A stretch of 64,000 nucleotides of DNA. Origin: an uncultured Steroidobacter sp. GTDB lineage: Bacteria; Pseudomonadota; Gammaproteobacteria; Steroidobacterales; Steroidobacteraceae. Numbering within the stretch: position 1 is the stretch's first letter; each line of letters starts with the position of its first letter. This document shows positions 7,291 to 13,786 of the stretch, in pieces. A program made the position numbers and the translations under genes. The stretch spans positions 1-64,000 of the forward strand of contig CALMII010000026.1 in the NCBI GenBank assembly GCA_937864115.1, in the 5' to 3' direction. Under the pieces are notes generated by a model, which did no database searches, was not told where the DNA came from, and saw only the letters and a program-made list of their open reading frames with translations.

Positions 7291-7475
7291 CCGGCTTATC
7301 GGCGCATAAGATCAGAGCGCCAAGCACGCGCCTGATCATCGCCAAGAGATTATCCGGCGATGTTCTGCCCACGACCGAAACCTACGACATGGCCGTTCCC
7401 CCCAAAGAGTGGCCAGAAGCAGAAGAGTTTTGTCCTGTTGGTTGGGGCGAGTTGGAGAAGCGGTATGCGGGAGCC
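7291..7475 (+). pseudogene. Probable 5'-truncated cassette gene remnant
   Basis: A plus frame is open from the half-attC to the TGA at 7478-7480 and reads, near its end, GDVLPTTETYDMAVPPKEW and then EEFCPVGWGELEKRYAGAA. Its acidic, tryptophan-rich composition looks protein-like, but it lacks a good upstream start; the internal ATG near 7388 gives only 30 residues. The missing attC right half and missing N-terminus suggest one deletion removed both. Family unknown. Confidence 0.4.
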
Positions 7476-7543
7476 GCCTGACAAGCGCATCAAGTACGTG
7501 CGACTGCGTGCACCCGACTTGCAACAGCGAAGCGGCGTTAGCG
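7476..7543 (+). repeat. attC site
   Basis: GCCTGAC (7476-7482) and GTTAGCG (7537-7543), with inner arms GTACGTGCGACTGC and GCACCCGACTTGC. Confidence 0.75.
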
Positions 7544-7559
7544 GAAAAGGAAGATAACC

Positions 7560-7886
7560 GTGACATTTGAAATCATATTCTTCGGCATCTTCGGTCTCGT
7601 TGTTGCTAGCTTTGCGTGGCGCTACTTCCGGAACGGCAGTCTTACGGGTGCCTTGCTCGGTGGAAAAATTACGCGCGAAATTGGACAGGCTTCGCTTTCC
7701 AGCGGCACGGTTTCGTCGCAGAACTTGAAGGTTAATGTACTCGAATCCTCAAGCGGCGAGTCTTTTGTGGGCCTCTCGCTTGTGTCAAAGGCACCCATGG
7801 CGGCAAGCATGGTTCCAGTTAAGCTTTCCAGGCCACAAGCCCAAGAGCTAATTCAACTTCTGCAGCAAGCTGTTGCGCACCAATGA
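7560..7886 (+). CDS. Cassette-encoded single-pass membrane protein
   Basis: A 108-residue protein with one N-terminal membrane segment (residues 5-22) followed by a soluble domain. Its C-terminal part (FVGLSLVSKAPMAASMVPVKLSRPQAQELIQLLQQAV) has the alternating pattern of a beta-strand plus terminal helix. GTG start at 7560, preceded by AAAGGAAG. No family recognised. It resembles small anchored proteins that present a cytoplasmic or periplasmic domain; orientation is uncertain. Confidence 0.6.
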   Translation: MTFEIIFFGIFGLVVASFAWRYFRNGSLTGALLGGKITREIGQASLSSGTVSSQNLKVNVLESSSGESFVGLSLVSKAPMAASMVPVKLSRPQAQELIQLLQQAVAHQ

Positions 7887-7975
7887 CCGCTAACCAGCCG
7901 CTCATGTTCGCGTCCTTCGGCCGCCGACTCGCAAGAGCCTCCGGTTTTTGAGATACGTCGGGAACGGTGGTTGGT

Positions 7976-8057
7976 AGATAACAAGGCGGCAATGAAAGCA
8001 TGGTCATTCATATCCGTTCGCCCTGAGGCGGGCTCCGGCTGAACGGCGGCGTTAGAC
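7976..8057 (+). repeat. attC site
   Basis: AGATAAC (7976-7982) and GTTAGAC (8051-8057). An alternative inverse core CGCTAAC at 7888-7894, just after the preceding gene, would make the site 170 bp. The right half GGGCTCCGGCTGAACGG recurs in the site at 8859. Confidence 0.7.
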
Positions 8058-8073
8058 CTTTCCGGAAAAAGAC

Positions 8074-8433
8074 ATGCGCTGTTTCATTCATAGGGATCGA
8101 GAAGCCGTCGGGACCTGCAAATGCTGCAACAAGGGTCTATGCCCCGAGTGCGCGGTTGATCTTGGTCATGGCCTCGCTTGCAAAGCGCACGAGCAGCGAG
8201 CCGAAGCGCTGGAGGCAATGGTATCCAGAGCGAGTCAGGTTCAGAGCACAGCACAAAGGGCCAAGTATGTTGCTCCGGCGTTCACTGGATTCATGGGGCT
8301 TGTCTTTACCGGATATGGGCTCTTCTTTGATCGAGGGCTCAAGCTCATGCTGTTGCTTGGTCTCGGCTTCCTTGGTTACAGCGTCGTTGTGCTTCTCGCG
8401 AATCGGAGGGCTTACGGCGCCAACAAGGCCTGA
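8074..8433 (+). CDS. B-box-type zinc-finger membrane protein
   Basis: A 119-residue protein. Residues 1-40 hold a compact zinc-ligand cluster (C3, H6, C15, C18, C23, C26, C36, H39) in the order of a B-box zinc finger: CFIHRDREAVGTC, then CPEC, then CKAHE. A short helix and two membrane segments follow (near 66-84 and 88-108). Such bacterial B-box/transmembrane proteins are known but functionally uncharacterised. It is probably membrane-anchored with the finger in the cytoplasm. Preceded by GGAAAAAG, with ATG 16 bases after the attC core. Confidence 0.75.
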   Translation: MRCFIHRDREAVGTCKCCNKGLCPECAVDLGHGLACKAHEQRAEALEAMVSRASQVQSTAQRAKYVAPAFTGFMGLVFTGYGLFFDRGLKLMLLLGLGFLGYSVVVLLANRRAYGANKA

Positions 8434-8516
8434 CAGGTGGGTCACTTCCGCGCGCACTGCGCACCTGACTCCCATGGTGTTTCGCACCTGTTTGCGGCTT
8501 ACCCACGGCGTTGGGC
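8428..8516 (+). repeat. attC site
   Basis: GCCTGAC (8428-8434) and GTTGGGC (8510-8516). The arms GGTGGGTCACTTCCGC and GCGGCTTACCCACG give a long imperfect hairpin. A second inverse-core candidate, GCGCCAAC, lies ten bases upstream. Confidence 0.75.
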
Positions 8517-8531
8517 CACCAGAGTGAAGGC

Positions 8532-8900
8532 ATGAGATCTCCAACTCTCTACCAAAAGCGTTTGGTGGCTGGCGTCTGGCTCGTCGTGTTCCTGTTCGCT
8601 GTCGGAAACGACTTCCTGGCATGGGGCATCCTTGGCGATTCAGCGAAACTCTTCCGCACTATCGTGATGTTCGTGGGACTGGCGGCTTACGCTTGGTTCG
8701 GCCCGAGAATGATGGAGGAGATGTACGCTCATCGGGCCGCAATGAAGGAGGCGGAAGAGGCTGCCGAACGCACACGGGACAAATCCAGTGATGCGGCTGA
8801 GACAGATCGGATTCGTTGGGCGATCGGCATGCCGATGAATTCATCGAGTGAACCTGATGCCCAGCAAGCAGCCGATCGCCCGAAGACGGGCTCCGGTTGA
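8532..8900 (+). CDS. Cassette-encoded two-pass membrane protein with charged tail
   Basis: A 122-residue protein with two hydrophobic segments (near 12-34 and 40-58) and a long cytoplasmic-type charged helix (MMEEMYAHRAAMKEAEEAAERTRDK) that could form a coiled coil. The ATG at 8532 follows GTGAAGG. The tail runs into the next attC, so the last residues (DAQQAADRPKTGSG) are attC-encoded. No family recognised. Confidence 0.6.
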   Translation: MRSPTLYQKRLVAGVWLVVFLFAVGNDFLAWGILGDSAKLFRTIVMFVGLAAYAWFGPRMMEEMYAHRAAMKEAEEAAERTRDKSSDAAETDRIRWAIGMPMNSSSEPDAQQAADRPKTGSG

Positions 8901-8915
8901 GCGGTAGCGTTAGCC
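8859..8915 (+). repeat. attC site
   Basis: Degenerate inverse core GCCCAGC (8859-8865) and core GTTAGCC (8909-8915), with inner GATCGCCCGAAGACGGGCTCCGGTTGAGCGG. Confidence 0.68.
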
Positions 8916-8921
8916 GGCAGA

Positions 8922-9131
8922 ATGAAGCGCGTTCACAACTTTACGTTGATCGAGTGCCTGATAGCGCTCGCCTCGATCGTGTGCATTCCCGAGTGGAGGC
9001 TGGTGAAGTCATCGGCCATGTCGCGGTATCGCCGGTTTCCATCTCGGACGGCTCGGTGGGCTGGTATGGGCTTGGTCCCACTGCCCCACGGTGCGGTCAC
9101 GTACCATGAAGCCTTCAGTGCGCGGGACTAA
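8922..9131 (+). CDS. Small cassette protein with prepilin-like N-terminus
   Basis: A 69-residue product starting MKRVHNFTLIECLIALASIV. The run F-T-L-I-E followed by a hydrophobic stretch looks like a type IV prepilin N-methylation motif, but the residue before Phe is Asn rather than the conserved Gly, and no pilin body follows. It fills the cassette between two attC sites, and its stop lies in the next inverse core. It could equally be a small membrane peptide or an accidental frame. Confidence 0.4.
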   Translation: MKRVHNFTLIECLIALASIVCIPEWRLVKSSAMSRYRRFPSRTARWAGMGLVPLPHGAVTYHEAFSARD

Positions 9132-9188
9132 CCATTCGCTGCAGGCCGACGACCCCGGCGGGCCGCGTCCTGAACTCAAACGTTATGC
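9126..9188 (+). repeat. attC site
   Basis: GACTAAC (9126-9132) and GTTATGC (9182-9188), with inner arms GACGACCCCGGCGGGCCGCGTC. The core ATG opens a five-codon frame whose TGA overlaps the ATG at 9199. Confidence 0.78.
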
Positions 9189-9219
9189 CAACTAAGAAAT
9201 GAAAGAAGAAGCGATCACC

Positions 9220-9555
9220 ATGTATCGTCCGGTAGGCCCGAAGGAGCTGAAGCTCCTGGAGGCTAGTGGGTTTCGTCGCTGGCCACCTCGCTTGCCAGAA
9301 CAGCCCATTTTCTATCCGGTCACAAACGAACAGTACGCGGCTGAGATCGCGAGCCGATGGAATGTAAAAGACGACGGTGTTGGGTACGTTACGCGCTTTG
9401 CGGTCCGCAGTTCTTTCATGCGTCGCTACGAGATTCAAAAGGTGGGCGGAGATCATCACACCGAGTGGTGGGTTCCAGCGGAAGAACTGGAAGAGCTGAA
9501 CAACAATATCGTTGGACTTATCGAGGTGATCAGTGAGCACCGTGGCCAGAGATAA
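9220..9555 (+). CDS. Conserved cytosolic protein of the 'ADP-ribosylation/crystallin J1'-annotated family
   Basis: A 111-residue soluble protein beginning MYRPVGPKELKLLEASGFRR. It then reads WPPRLPEQPIFYPV and ends EWWVPAEELEELNNNIVG, with a C-terminal IEVI. This P-x-R-L-P-E-Q-P-I-F-Y-P-V pattern with a terminal 'W(V/I)PAEEL..(F/L)N..I.G.I' is one I associate with small proteins often auto-annotated as ADP-ribosylation/crystallin J1. No enzymatic residues of true ADP-ribosylglycohydrolases are visible, so that name is doubtful. Start at 9220 chosen by family resemblance; the ATG at 9199 would add seven residues and couples to a mini-ORF. Confidence 0.65.
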   Translation: MYRPVGPKELKLLEASGFRRWPPRLPEQPIFYPVTNEQYAAEIASRWNVKDDGVGYVTRFAVRSSFMRRYEIQKVGGDHHTEWWVPAEELEELNNNIVGLIEVISEHRGQR

Positions 9556-9621
9556 CAGGCGGCTGGTTGCGACTTGTGCCGGCGAGGCGCCGGCACTCAT
9601 GCCACAGTGGCGGCGTTGGGC
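9549..9621 (+). repeat. attC site
   Basis: AGATAAC (9549-9555) and GTTGGGC (9615-9621), with a GTGCCGGCGAGGCGCCGGCAC inner hairpin. Confidence 0.88.
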
Positions 9622-9627
9622 ATCGCC

Positions 9628-10383
9628 ATGACAGTCAGCGAAATACCACCACGCCAGAATGCCGCTGAGTTCGCTTGGCAAAAGGATGATGTCTTCGGTC
9701 GCATCGCCTCGCGCTACGACAAGCTATGTGATGTGTTCAGCTTTGGCATACACAGACTCTGGAAGCGGCGAGTCGCGAAGCGCATCGCGAGCGAAGGATG
9801 GAATACCCTGCTCGACGGCGCCACAGGCACCGGAGACATCATTCTTCGCGTGTTGCAGCTATCGCCTGCTCAAGGGAGGAACGTCATCGCCTCAGATGTG
9901 AGCGCAAAGATGCTTGCAATCGCCGAGCGACGACTGCGGCCATACAAGGGAAGTGTCAGCCTGCAGCTGCTGGACGCCGAGAACATGCCCTCCGTTCAGA
10001 GCGGCAGCGTCGATGCCTATTCAATCTCGCTCGGCATGAAGATCTGCAACCGCAGGCTGGTGACTCAGGAAGCGTTCAGAGTGCTCAAGCCAGGCGGTCG
10101 GCTAATCATCCTTGAAGCATCCAACATCCCTTTGGCATTTCTGAACCGCGCGTACCTGCTCTACATGTCTGTCTGCATGCCGGTCTTGGGCTGGCTAGCG
10201 ACTGGTGGCGACGCATCGGCTTACAAGTACCTGCTGCACGGGATTCGAGACTTCCCTGCAGCAGAGAAGCTTGCTCTGGAGCTGGAGGGCCATGGGTTCG
10301 AAGAGGTTGGTTTCGAGAGGCTGTCTCTGGGTATCGTTGCAATTCATACTGCACGCAAACCAGGGATGGCCCGCGATGCCTGA
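9628..10383 (+). CDS. UbiE/COQ5-type class I SAM-dependent methyltransferase
   Basis: A 251-residue cytosolic enzyme, the usual length of UbiE/MenG. It has the family's N-terminal signature VFGRIASRYDKLCDVFSFGIHR, SAM-binding motif I LDGATGTGD (residues 62-70), and a motif II region VIASDVSAKML. Later come LLDAENMPSVQSGSVDAYSI and VLKPGGRLIILE. In canonical UbiE the post-I region and the substrate site differ slightly (ICNRRLVTQEAFRVLKPGG is close to 'RNV.D...GL.E..RVLKPGG'). The 'GLRN' equivalent reads GMKICN. It may methylate a quinone precursor or a secondary metabolite. ATG seven bases after the attC core; the stop overlaps the next site. Confidence 0.85.
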   Translation: MTVSEIPPRQNAAEFAWQKDDVFGRIASRYDKLCDVFSFGIHRLWKRRVAKRIASEGWNTLLDGATGTGDIILRVLQLSPAQGRNVIASDVSAKMLAIAERRLRPYKGSVSLQLLDAENMPSVQSGSVDAYSISLGMKICNRRLVTQEAFRVLKPGGRLIILEASNIPLAFLNRAYLLYMSVCMPVLGWLATGGDASAYKYLLHGIRDFPAAEKLALELEGHGFEEVGFERLSLGIVAIHTARKPGMARDA

Positions 10384-10446
10384 CCCTTCCATCGGCCTGA
10401 CGTGCCCCGGCAAGTCGGGTCCTGCAGCTCGTGTCAAACGTTGGGT
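10378..10446 (+). repeat. attC site
   Basis: GCCTGAC at 10378-10384 (repeated at 10395-10401) and core GTTGGGT (10440-10446). The tandem inverse core leaves the left boundary ambiguous. Confidence 0.72.
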
Positions 10447-10449
10447 GTC

Positions 10450-10842
10450 ATGAAGATGCAAAGCCCGCTCCTTGAATTCGAGTCTACGGCCTTTGCTGTG
10501 GCGGACGGCGAAGATGACAAAACGAATCCCGGAATCCATGGCCGAGCGCTGGCTTGCTGGATAGCGGCTCAGCTCAAGGTGCCGGAGGATCAAGTCATTC
10601 CTGAAGACTTCGGCTGGTGTGTTCCAGCAAAATCGTCCGCGCACCGCCTCTACGTGGCGTGCTCGAGCGAAGACGATAGCAGGAGCAAGTGGCGGGTATT
10701 TGTCTTCGCGGAGGGTGGCTTGATTGCCCGTCTCCTGGGTCGCGATCGAAGAGCTGAAGAGATCGTCGGTCTTTTCTCGAAAATAAGAAGTGCTCTTGAA
10801 ACACACCCGGGTGTCCGCGGAATCACGGAAGTCCAGGTATGA
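10450..10842 (+). CDS. Hypothetical cassette protein, soluble
   Basis: A 130-residue cytosolic protein with no family I recognise. A central region (VPEDQVIPEDFGWCVPAKS) precedes strands YVACSS and WRVFVFAEGG. An aromatic/Glu pattern is followed by a C-terminal helix and a final strand, GVRGITEVQV. The alternation suggests a small alpha/beta domain such as a sensor or anti-regulator, but no function can be assigned. The ATG at 10450 is three bases after the attC core. The gene ends two bases before the next attC. Confidence 0.6.
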   Translation: MKMQSPLLEFESTAFAVADGEDDKTNPGIHGRALACWIAAQLKVPEDQVIPEDFGWCVPAKSSAHRLYVACSSEDDSRSKWRVFVFAEGGLIARLLGRDRRAEEIVGLFSKIRSALETHPGVRGITEVQV

Positions 10843-10843
10843 C

Positions 10844-10927
10844 ACCCAACCCGACTGCTGAAACGCAGTCGCGTTTGGATCGGTAGCGCAAGAGTGCGCT
10901 GCCGATGGGTTGGCGCCGGCGTTGGGC
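10844..10927 (+). repeat. attC site
   Basis: ACCCAAC (10844-10850) and GTTGGGC (10921-10927). The long arms CTGAAACGCAGTCGCG and GATCGGTAGCGCAAGAGTGCGCTGCCGATGG form hairpins. Confidence 0.85.
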
Positions 10928-10946
10928 TCAAGGGAGGATCGCTGAT

Positions 10947-11309
10947 ATGAAAACAAATCAGATACTCGCCGTATTTCTCCTGTATCTCGCCGCACTTAGC
11001 GGAATGGCTTCGTACCTGGACGCGCGAGGAATAGCGGAACCGCAGTGGTCCGTCGTACTGACGTCCCTTGCGGGGTCTCTGCTCATCTTCTGGTGGTACC
11101 GGACGGATAGCACGCTGCGGTCGTACCGACGGTCGCCGCTTCTCAACGTCGCTGTTGTTGCCGTCGGCTTTCTTGCTGTTCCGTACTACCTGTTGCGTAG
11201 CCGAGAAAGAGGACAGCGTCTTCGTTCGTTCATGAAGATGCTCGGTTTCATTGTGCTCATGATAGGTGCCATGTTGGTTGGAGCATTGCCCGTTGTACTG
11301 CTCAGCTGA
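10947..11309 (+). CDS. Cassette-encoded four-pass membrane protein
   Basis: A 120-residue protein with four hydrophobic segments (near 5-22, 32-50, 65-83 and 95-118). A basic loop YYLLRSRERGQRLRSF follows segment three. Similar small proteins with 'Y-x-L-x-R-S-R-x-x-G-x-R' loops occur as orphans in proteobacteria, but I know no function. The ATG at 10947 follows GGGAGGATC. The stop TGA is inside the next inverse core. Confidence 0.65.
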   Translation: MKTNQILAVFLLYLAALSGMASYLDARGIAEPQWSVVLTSLAGSLLIFWWYRTDSTLRSYRRSPLLNVAVVAVGFLAVPYYLLRSRERGQRLRSFMKMLGFIVLMIGAMLVGALPVVLLS

Positions 11310-11380
11310 CAGGCGGCTGGTTCCGGCTCACACCGGCGAGGCGCCGGTGATCGCGGCACGGCCGCAGCATCGCGTTACAT
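11304..11380 (+). repeat. attC site
   Basis: AGCTGAC (11304-11310) and core GTTACAT (11374-11380), with a perfect CACCGGCGAGGCGCCGGTG inner hairpin. Confidence 0.8.
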
Positions 11381-11537
11381 GAAAGGCTGTCGTCACATTC
11401 TGGCGGGAATCTCGGCCATCGTTGGAGTCGGTTGTCGCTTGGTTGGGCCGCGTCAGTCGCCTGTCGGTGCAGCAGCATTTGGCGGAGTAGTTGGCGCGCT
11501 GGCGGCAGTGGTGTACATCCATGCATTCACTGCCTGA
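11379..11537 (+). CDS. 52-residue cassette membrane peptide
   Basis: The ATG overlaps the last two bases of the attC core (GTTACATG) and the TGA lies inside the next inverse core GCCTGAC, so the frame exactly fills its cassette. The product begins MKGCRHILAGISAIVGVG and ends with a glycine/alanine-rich hydrophobic segment (AAAFGGVVGALAAVVYIHAF). Two short membrane-spanning or membrane-associated helices are likely. The exact fit supports a real gene despite the small size. Confidence 0.55.
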   Translation: MKGCRHILAGISAIVGVGCRLVGPRQSPVGAAAFGGVVGALAAVVYIHAFTA

Positions 11538-11603
11538 CAAACCGCTGGTTCCGACTCGCAGATGCGGGGCGCCTTTGCCGGCGACTTGCGCGCGGCGTTG
11601 GAA
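11532..11603 (+). repeat. attC site
   Basis: GCCTGAC (11532-11538) and GTTGGAA (11597-11603), GGTTCCGACTCGCAGATGCGGGGC subtype. Confidence 0.8.
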
Positions 11604-11623
11604 GCATTGAGAACGAACACGTC

Positions 11624-12307
11624 ATGCCCTCGATAGACATCGAACGTAATGGATTCTCAATCGTGAAGGGAATCCTGGACGAGGAATCCCGGCAGGAACT
11701 CATTCGGGACATTGAACGGTGTCTGGTGGAATCGCCGGCCGGTGTTCGCGGGCTTGTCGCCAAAGTGCCAAGTGTCGCAAGGCTGGCTGCATCAGCGGCT
11801 GTGCGTTCGCTCGTCGCGTCCGAGCTTGGTTCTGAACCGAAGCTGGTGCGGTCGATCCTCTTCAACAAGAGCGCGGATGCCAACTGGCAGGTGGCATGGC
11901 ATCAGGACCTGGCCATCGCGGTTACAGGTCAAGGCGAGATCGAAGGCTACTCATCATGGTCTGTCAAAGAAGGAATCCTGCACGTCCAACCTCCGGTGCA
12001 CGTTCTAGAGCAGATGCTCACCGTACGGCTGCACCTTGACCCTGCAGATGACACGAATGGAGCATTGTGGGTTTCGCCCGGCTCGCATCGCTTCGGTCGT
12101 CTGCGAGCTAGCGAGGCTGCACGCACGGCGGAGCAGAACGGCAAGCATTTGTGCGTTGTTCAGGCCGGTGACGCACTATTGTTCCGCCCGCTCATCCTGC
12201 ACGCTTCCCGCAAAGCAACTTCGACGACGCCTCGACGCGTAATCCATCTCGAATTTTCGGCTACACCGCTGCCGCCGCCGTTGCTGTGGGCTGAGGCAGC
12301 TGCATGA
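11624..12307 (+). CDS. Phytanoyl-CoA dioxygenase (PhyH)-like Fe(II)/2-oxoglutarate oxygenase
   Basis: A 227-residue cytosolic protein. An N-terminal strand pair (IERNGFSIVKGILDEE) is followed by the iron-binding motif H93-Q-D95 in AWHQDLAIAV and by SPGSHRFGRL. The distal H193 lies in PLILHASRKA, with R196 placed to bind 2-oxoglutarate. The length is near that of compact PhyH proteins. It probably hydroxylates a small molecule; the substrate is unknown. The ATG at 11624 is 20 bases after the attC core. An internal Trp-rich stretch (GYSSWSVKEGILHVQPP) matches the lid that PhyH proteins place after the HxD motif. Confidence 0.85.
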   Translation: MPSIDIERNGFSIVKGILDEESRQELIRDIERCLVESPAGVRGLVAKVPSVARLAASAAVRSLVASELGSEPKLVRSILFNKSADANWQVAWHQDLAIAVTGQGEIEGYSSWSVKEGILHVQPPVHVLEQMLTVRLHLDPADDTNGALWVSPGSHRFGRLRASEAARTAEQNGKHLCVVQAGDALLFRPLILHASRKATSTTPRRVIHLEFSATPLPPPLLWAEAAA

Positions 12308-12314
12308 GAATGCC

Positions 12315-12401
12315 TTCCAACAAATTGCTGCGTGAAGACGCGCCAGCGTGAGCAGTCAGCGATGTTCCGCGGTTTTTCCGCGCCACAGTAGCGGCATTAG
12401 G
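12315..12401 (+). repeat. attC site
   Basis: TTCCAAC (12315-12321) and a core with one mismatch, ATTAGGT (12395-12401). The right half CCGCGCCACAGTAGCGGC is shared with the site at 5765. Confidence 0.72.
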
Positions 12402-12418
12402 TCGTGAACAGCGAAACC

Positions 12419-12880
12419 ATGAAGGCATACCTGGCTCGAAACATCGACCTCGCCCGCAAGACTCAGCCGCTTGAGGGGAAGATGGAAACCTATTGGTTCG
12501 AGAACCCGAGCGTTGGTTTGACGCGCACCTTGTTCCACCGGATCGCCGTTCCGCTCAAACCATTTGATTCCGGCCTAGAGTGGGAGTTGCAGCCGATAGA
12601 TGCGTCGTTTGTGTTTGACTGGTACGCGCTCGGGGTGGTCAACCCGAGGGAAATTCATGGCCTCAATCTCTGTCATCGAAACTATCCGGACTCAGAGGCC
12701 AGCATCTATATCGGCAATGCGCACAACCCTTGCGATGTGCTCCGTCTGACCGTAGCTGCGTTGAGCTCAGAGGTGGTTGAGCTCGGATGCACTGTCGAGA
12801 TCATCTTTGAACATGAAATGGTCGCGAGGAATGAACTGTTTGAGTTCACAGCAACGGCGAGATGGCATGTGGTCCAGTAA
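12419..12880 (+). CDS. Hypothetical cassette protein
   Basis: A 153-residue soluble protein with no family I recognise. Notable stretches are MKAYLARNIDLARK at the start, WFENPSVGLTRTLFHRIAVP, then NYPDSEASIYIGNAHNPCDVL and a closing FEFTATARWHVVQ. The beta-rich pattern and terminal strand could suit an immunity or sensor domain, but this is only a guess. A GTG at 12404, two bases after the attC core, would add five residues; neither start has a clear ribosome binding site. Confidence 0.6.
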   Translation: MKAYLARNIDLARKTQPLEGKMETYWFENPSVGLTRTLFHRIAVPLKPFDSGLEWELQPIDASFVFDWYALGVVNPREIHGLNLCHRNYPDSEASIYIGNAHNPCDVLRLTVAALSSEVVELGCTVEIIFEHEMVARNELFEFTATARWHVVQ

Positions 12881-12959
12881 AGCCATGGAGTCCGCGCCCG
12901 TTGGTCGCCCGATTCAAAGTGCGATGCACTTTGTTCGCGGCTCACCGCTAGCGTTGGCG
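12880..12959 (+). repeat. Degenerate attC
   Basis: Core GTTGGCG (12953-12959), preceded by GCACTTTGTTCGCGGCTCACCGCTAGC, which matches the right half of the site at 13718. The inverse core is not clear. Confidence 0.55.
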
Positions 12960-12961
12960 GT

Positions 12962-13297
12962 ATGCAAGAGATAACCATCAAGAGCCTTCGCCGAAAGCGG
13001 AATGCTCGAAGGTCGGTGATTGCAGCGACCGGGTTGCTGCTGTTCATTCCCTTCTTGATTGATCTTCTGCCAGTATCATCCCGGATCAAAGACGGGATAG
13101 CGTTCTCTCTTGTCTTGGTTGTTCTGACGACCTGGCTGTGGGGCGGATATCAGTTCTTCCGATCCCCATGTCCTCGATGTCAGCATAGTTTCGCCAAGGT
13201 CGGGTTCCTCGGGCTCATGACTTGGCCTGAACTGATCTTTCGCACGGAATGCCAGCATTGCCGAGCTTCATGGAACAACGAAGAAGATAATCCATGA
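12962..13297 (+). CDS. Membrane protein with C-terminal zinc-ribbon-like cysteines
   Basis: A 111-residue protein with a basic N-terminus (KSLRRKRNARRS), two hydrophobic segments (near 20-36 and 45-63) and a C-terminal C-P-R-C ... C-Q-H-C pair. The four cysteines, with about 27 residues between pairs, suggest a small zinc ribbon on the cytoplasmic face. No named family. The ATG at 12962 is two bases after the attC core. No attC separates it from the next gene. Confidence 0.62.
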   Translation: MQEITIKSLRRKRNARRSVIAATGLLLFIPFLIDLLPVSSRIKDGIAFSLVLVVLTTWLWGGYQFFRSPCPRCQHSFAKVGFLGLMTWPELIFRTECQHCRASWNNEEDNP

Positions 13298-13334
13298 GCG
13301 CTCCTGATCCGACTCGAAAGAGAGGAATCATCCG

Positions 13335-13667
13335 ATGACACGGCAAGTGGCCGGGCCTGCATTAGCCGACCATATCAATGTTCGTTCATTCGCGGACATT
13401 TCTGACGTTGTGGCGTGCGGTCTGGAGCACGGGGGTCTGGTTCTGTACGAATCCAGCTTGGGTCCCGAATTTTTTGATCTGCGCACCGGTATTGCCGGAG
13501 AGATGATGCAGAAATTCGTCAACTATCGAATCCCGCTCGCCATCGTCCTTGCGGCGCCGGAAGGTCACGGAGAACGTTTCTGTGAGCTTGTCCGAGAGCA
13601 TCGCAATCATCCGTTGGTGCGGTTCTTTCTGTCCCGTGCGGAAGCTGGAGAATGGGTTCTACGTTGA
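13335..13667 (+). CDS. DUF4180 protein
   Basis: A 110-residue cytosolic protein. It carries the DUF4180 pattern: N-terminal ...NVRSFADISDVVACGLEHG, a core FFDLRTGIAGEMMQKFVNYRIPLAIVL, and C-terminal FFLSRAEAGEWVL. The family's function is unknown. The ATG at 13335 is preceded by GAGAGGAATCATCC. Unlike its neighbours it lacks a recognisable attC on its 5' side, so it shares a cassette with the upstream zinc-ribbon protein or that attC has decayed. Confidence 0.85.
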   Translation: MTRQVAGPALADHINVRSFADISDVVACGLEHGGLVLYESSLGPEFFDLRTGIAGEMMQKFVNYRIPLAIVLAAPEGHGERFCELVREHRNHPLVRFFLSRAEAGEWVLR

Positions 13668-13717
13668 ACGCAGGCAGTTGGATCAGCTTGTAACCTGTAT
13701 TGGTGATGGGCGCATGT

Positions 13718-13772
13718 GGGCCAACAACCGGCTGGTTCCAACTTTGTTCGCGGCTTACCCACGGCACTAGCT
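13718..13772 (+). repeat. attC site
   Basis: GGGCCAAC (13718-13725), inner GGCTGGTTCCAACTTTGTTCGCGGCTTACCCACGGC, and a decayed core ACTAGCT (13766-13772) in place of GTTAGCT. Possibly no longer recombinogenic. Confidence 0.7.
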
Positions 13773-13786
13773 GCCAAGAGAACGAG

